In this document: one piece after another, positions 61,745 to 64,000 of the stretch
How the letters are laid out: every line of letters starts with the position of its first letter
How positions within the stretch are numbered: position 1 is the first letter of the stretch
Assembly (NCBI GenBank): GCA_002360925.1
Contig: DERN01000013.1
Coordinates: forward strand, 42,138-106,137
Direction: 5' to 3'
DNA: 64,000 nt
Source of the DNA: Flavobacteriaceae bacterium UBA3339
Lineage (GTDB): Bacteria; Bacteroidota; Bacteroidia; Flavobacteriales; Flavobacteriaceae
Notes under the pieces: generated by a model
Database searches by the model: none
Seen by the model: only the letters and a program-made list of their open reading frames with translations
Told to the model about the DNA's origin: nothing
Position numbers and translations under genes: made by a program

Positions 61745-62137
61745 ATGAATTTAGAAAGCACAAAAATATCTGTTCCTAAATCATCTGCTTATTTGTTCGA
61801 TGCTTTGACGGAAATTAGAAACTTCGAAAAATTAATGCCCGAAAACATCGCGAAATTTGAAGTTATCGACGATAATTGTTTTGAATTTGGCTTAAAAGGA
61901 ATGCCGGAAATTAAATTGGTAAAAAAAACGGCAACGCCAACTTCGGAAGTTGTTTTAGGAGCTGCAAGCAGTAAATTACCATTTACGTTAATTGCAAAAC
62001 TAAATGAGGTTTCTGAAAACAATACCGATGTTCAATTGTTTTTCGAAGGAGAATTTAATCCTATGATGGCGATGATGGTAAAAGGTCCAATTGGAAAATT
62101 TATCGAAACATTGGCTCAAAACATGACAAAATTATAA
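61745..62137 (+). CDS. SRPBCC-family protein
   Basis: 130 aa starting MNLESTKISVPKSSAYLFDALTEIRNFEKLMPENIAKFEVID, a START/polyketide-cyclase-like helix-grip fold that commonly follows pyrE in Flavobacteria. No signal peptide. Ligand unknown. Confidence 0.8.
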   Translation: MNLESTKISVPKSSAYLFDALTEIRNFEKLMPENIAKFEVIDDNCFEFGLKGMPEIKLVKKTATPTSEVVLGAASSKLPFTLIAKLNEVSENNTDVQLFFEGEFNPMMAMMVKGPIGKFIETLAQNMTKL

Positions 62138-62191
62138 AAGTAAGATTGTAAATCAGTTTCTTACTTCAATTATCATAACAAAATAAAGTCG

Positions 62192-62199
62192 TACTTTTG
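62192..62199 (+). promoter_or_regulatory. -7 box of lpdA
   Basis: TACTTTTG, 35 bp before the lpdA ATG; predicted leader about 30 nt. Confidence 0.5.
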
Positions 62200-62234
62200 C
62201 GGTACGTAAAATTTATACTAAAAAAATATATAAT

Positions 62235-63638
62235 ATGAGTTCGTTTGACGTAGTTGTTATCGGATCGGGTCCTGGAGGATATGTTGCTGCAATCCGTTGC
62301 GCGCAATTGGGAATGAAAACCGCAATTATTGAAAAATATCCAACTTTAGGTGGTACTTGCTTAAATGTTGGCTGTATTCCTTCTAAAGCTTTATTGGCTT
62401 CTTCTCATCATGTAGAAGAAATCAAACATTTTGCTGATCACGGAATTGAATTACCGGAAGATGTAAAAATTGATTTAGAGAAAATGATTGCTCGCAAACA
62501 AGCTGTTGTGGATCAAACATGCAGCGGAGTGAAATTCTTGATGGATAAAAACAGCATTACCGTTTTTGAAGGAGTTGGTTCGTTCGAAAATGCAACTACA
62601 ATCAATGTTACAAAAAACGATGGTTCTGTTGAGCAGATTTCGGCTAAAAACACGATTATCGCAACAGGTTCTAAACCTTCTTCATTACCTTTTATCAATA
62701 TCGATAAAGAAAGAATCATTACTTCTACTGAAGCTTTAAAATTAAAAGAAGTTCCAAAACACTTAATCATTATTGGTGGTGGAGTTATTGGTTTAGAATT
62801 AGGTCAGGTGTATTTACGTTTAGGAGCGCAAGTTTCGGTTGTTGAATATGCTGATCGTATTTTACCTACAATGGACGGAGCGGTTTCTAAAGAATTGACG
62901 AAAGTTTTGAAAAAATCTGGAATGAAATTCTATACATCGCACAAAGTTCAGAAAGTTGAGCGTCAAGGCGAAACGGTTTTAGTTGAAGCGTTGAATGCTA
63001 AAAATGAAGTAATTTCGTTAGAAGGAGATTATTCGTTGGTTTGTGTTGGTCGTCGTCCTTATACTGATGGATTGAATGCTGAAAAAGCAGGTGTTAAATT
63101 AACAGAAAGAGGTCAGATTGAAGTAAACGATCATTTACAAACTGCTGCCTCTAATATTTATGCAATTGGCGACGTTGTACGCGGAGCTATGTTAGCGCAT
63201 AAGGCAGAAGAAGAAGGAGTTTTGGTAGCTGAGCAATTAGCAGGTCAAAAACCACATATCGATTATAATTTAATTCCAGGTGTTGTTTATACTTGGCCGG
63301 AAGTTGCTGCTGTTGGAAAAACAGAAGAGCAATTAAAAGCTGAAAACAAAGAATATAAAGTTGGACAATTCCCTTTCAGAGCTTTAGGAAGAGCTCGCGC
63401 TTCATCTGATTTAGATGGATTCGTAAAAATTTTAGCTGATAAAACAACAGACGAAATTTTAGGCTTCCATATTGTTGGAGCTCGTGCAGCAGATTTAATC
63501 GCCGAAGCTGTTGTTGCAATGGAATACAGAGCATCTGCCGAAGATATTTCTCGTATGTCACATGCTCATCCAACATTTGCCGAAGCTATTAAAGAAGCAG
63601 CCTTAGCCGCAACCGAGAATAGAGCCTTGCATGTTTAA
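62235..63638 (+). CDS. lpdA: dihydrolipoyl dehydrogenase
   Basis: 467 aa: FAD motif VVVIGSGPGGYVAAIRCAQLG, redox disulfide GGTCLNVGCIPSK (C43/C48), NAD motif IIGGGVIGLELGQVY, FAD contact YAIGDVVRGAMLAHKAEEEG and the catalytic His-Glu HAHPTFAEAIKEA. The E3 subunit of 2-oxoacid dehydrogenase and glycine-cleavage complexes (gcvT lies 20 kb away). A terminator follows. Confidence 0.96.
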   Translation: MSSFDVVVIGSGPGGYVAAIRCAQLGMKTAIIEKYPTLGGTCLNVGCIPSKALLASSHHVEEIKHFADHGIELPEDVKIDLEKMIARKQAVVDQTCSGVKFLMDKNSITVFEGVGSFENATTINVTKNDGSVEQISAKNTIIATGSKPSSLPFINIDKERIITSTEALKLKEVPKHLIIIGGGVIGLELGQVYLRLGAQVSVVEYADRILPTMDGAVSKELTKVLKKSGMKFYTSHKVQKVERQGETVLVEALNAKNEVISLEGDYSLVCVGRRPYTDGLNAEKAGVKLTERGQIEVNDHLQTAASNIYAIGDVVRGAMLAHKAEEEGVLVAEQLAGQKPHIDYNLIPGVVYTWPEVAAVGKTEEQLKAENKEYKVGQFPFRALGRARASSDLDGFVKILADKTTDEILGFHIVGARAADLIAEAVVAMEYRASAEDISRMSHAHPTFAEAIKEAALAATENRALHV

Positions 63639-63661
63639 AATAGAAAAATATGTATTACTTG

Positions 63662-63683
63662 AAACCACCTAATAAGGTGGTTT
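63662..63683 (+). terminator. intrinsic terminator after lpdA
   Basis: AAACCACCT/AGGTGGTTT stem around AATA, followed by T's. Confidence 0.8.
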
Positions 63684-63833
63684 TTTTGCTTATTCCAAGG
63701 CCTTAAAATTATTTGATGATTTTAACCCTTATTAAGATTCTAAATAACCATCTTACTCTTTAGAATCTGTTTACAAACAGTTACACTTAAACAACTTTTA
63801 TTCGTTAGCCGAGATAGAAATGGGATAGCATTA

Positions 63834-63925
63834 ACCAAAAGAAAAAACGTAAGTGGATTGATTTCCTTATGCGAAAAGGTTACGAAAGTAATTTAGTCTT
63901 TGATTTATTAAAAGATTTAAAATAG
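63834..63925 (+). pseudogene. RecX-like C-terminal remnant
   Basis: An open stretch without a start, reading KKKRKWIDFLMRKGYESNLV and ending LLKDLK before TAG, which matches the end of RecX (KR..L..FL.RKGYESDLI). A stop codon lies upstream in frame (63815-63817), and only about 30 codons remain, so it is a fragment. The stretch 63684-63833 otherwise shows nothing I can name. Confidence 0.55.
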
Positions 63926-63946
63926 AAGAGAGCTTTAGGCTCTCTT
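63926..63946 (+). terminator. intrinsic terminator after the RecX remnant
   Basis: AAGAGAGC/GCTCTCTT stem around TTTAG, then TTTCTC; retained from the former recX-like transcript. Confidence 0.7.
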
Positions 63947-64000
63947 TTCTCTTTATTAGAATATCATTTATACTTCACTAATTCTCATTTAAAAACCATT

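Overview
The window looks like a chromosomal segment of a Flavobacteriaceae-type Bacteroidota; the genus cannot be fixed from sequence alone. The evidence is low GC, many promoters with the TAnnTTTG -7 box typical of the phylum, a PorD-type (DUF4835) gene, a protein with a type IX secretion sorting tail, the Bacteroidota order bamD-rpoZ-coaBC-porD-recN, and families largely confined to the phylum (DUF3822, DUF6495, PspC-PadR). I saw no rRNA, tRNA or CRISPR array.

Layout. 1-7690: one plus-strand catabolic operon, cut by the left edge. It encodes a salicylyl-CoA 5-hydroxylase/OYE fusion, aryl-CoA ligase, thioesterase, nitrilase-family enzyme, gentisate 1,2-dioxygenase, a 59-aa membrane protein, an FAH-family acylpyruvate hydrolase and maleate cis-trans isomerase. 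Read together they describe salicylate (or a nitrile/amide precursor) -> salicylyl-CoA -> gentisyl-CoA -> gentisate -> maleylpyruvate -> maleate + pyruvate -> fumarate, with no glutathione-dependent step. 7700-14146: minus-strand housekeeping genes (recN, porD, coaBC, rpoZ, bamD, ferritin, dapA). 14240-15936: a 5'-nucleotidase split into two genes in C-then-N order. 16031-16470: a broken GIY-YIG gene carrying nine 11-bp tandem repeats and bracketed by an inverted pair of REP-like hairpins. 16501-19610: a very AT-rich island (membrane-anchored erythromycin-esterase-like protein, ABC ATPase, ABC permease) bounded by two near-identical 31-bp hairpins. 19700-31129: ligA, a CNNM-type protein, guaB, HMG-CoA lyase, a LysE exporter, pyrD and a DsbA-like protein. 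31274-35185: an HMA-AraC regulator, a frameshifted aspartyl-protease/PDZ gene, a T9SS-exported SGNH/PKD protein and a TPR protein. 35196-46369: nadB, nadA, copper ATPase, gcvT, a tandem pair of outer-membrane barrels, an aminotransferase, rsmG, a TIGR01777-type epimerase and DUF4442. 46451-48588: a PadR-PspC stress operon with an operator-like palindrome and a structured leader. 48626-63638: kdsB, a RecD-like helicase, DUF3822-rsmD, a PRTase, methyltransferase and S4 proteins, lipoproteins, MgtC, OmpA, htpG, NUDIX, pyrE and lpdA. The right edge holds a RecX-like remnant.

Most of the window is ordinary core genome. The unusual parts are the gentisate operon with its unexplained nitrilase, the REP-like/GIY-YIG locus, the hairpin-bounded esterase-ABC island, the PadR-PspC leader, a BlaI-like operator next to a 25-codon ORF, and several genes apparently decaying by homopolymer frameshift. 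Several annotated starts were moved from the longest ORF to an internal ATG supported by a promoter, signal peptide or family alignment; each case is stated in its entry.
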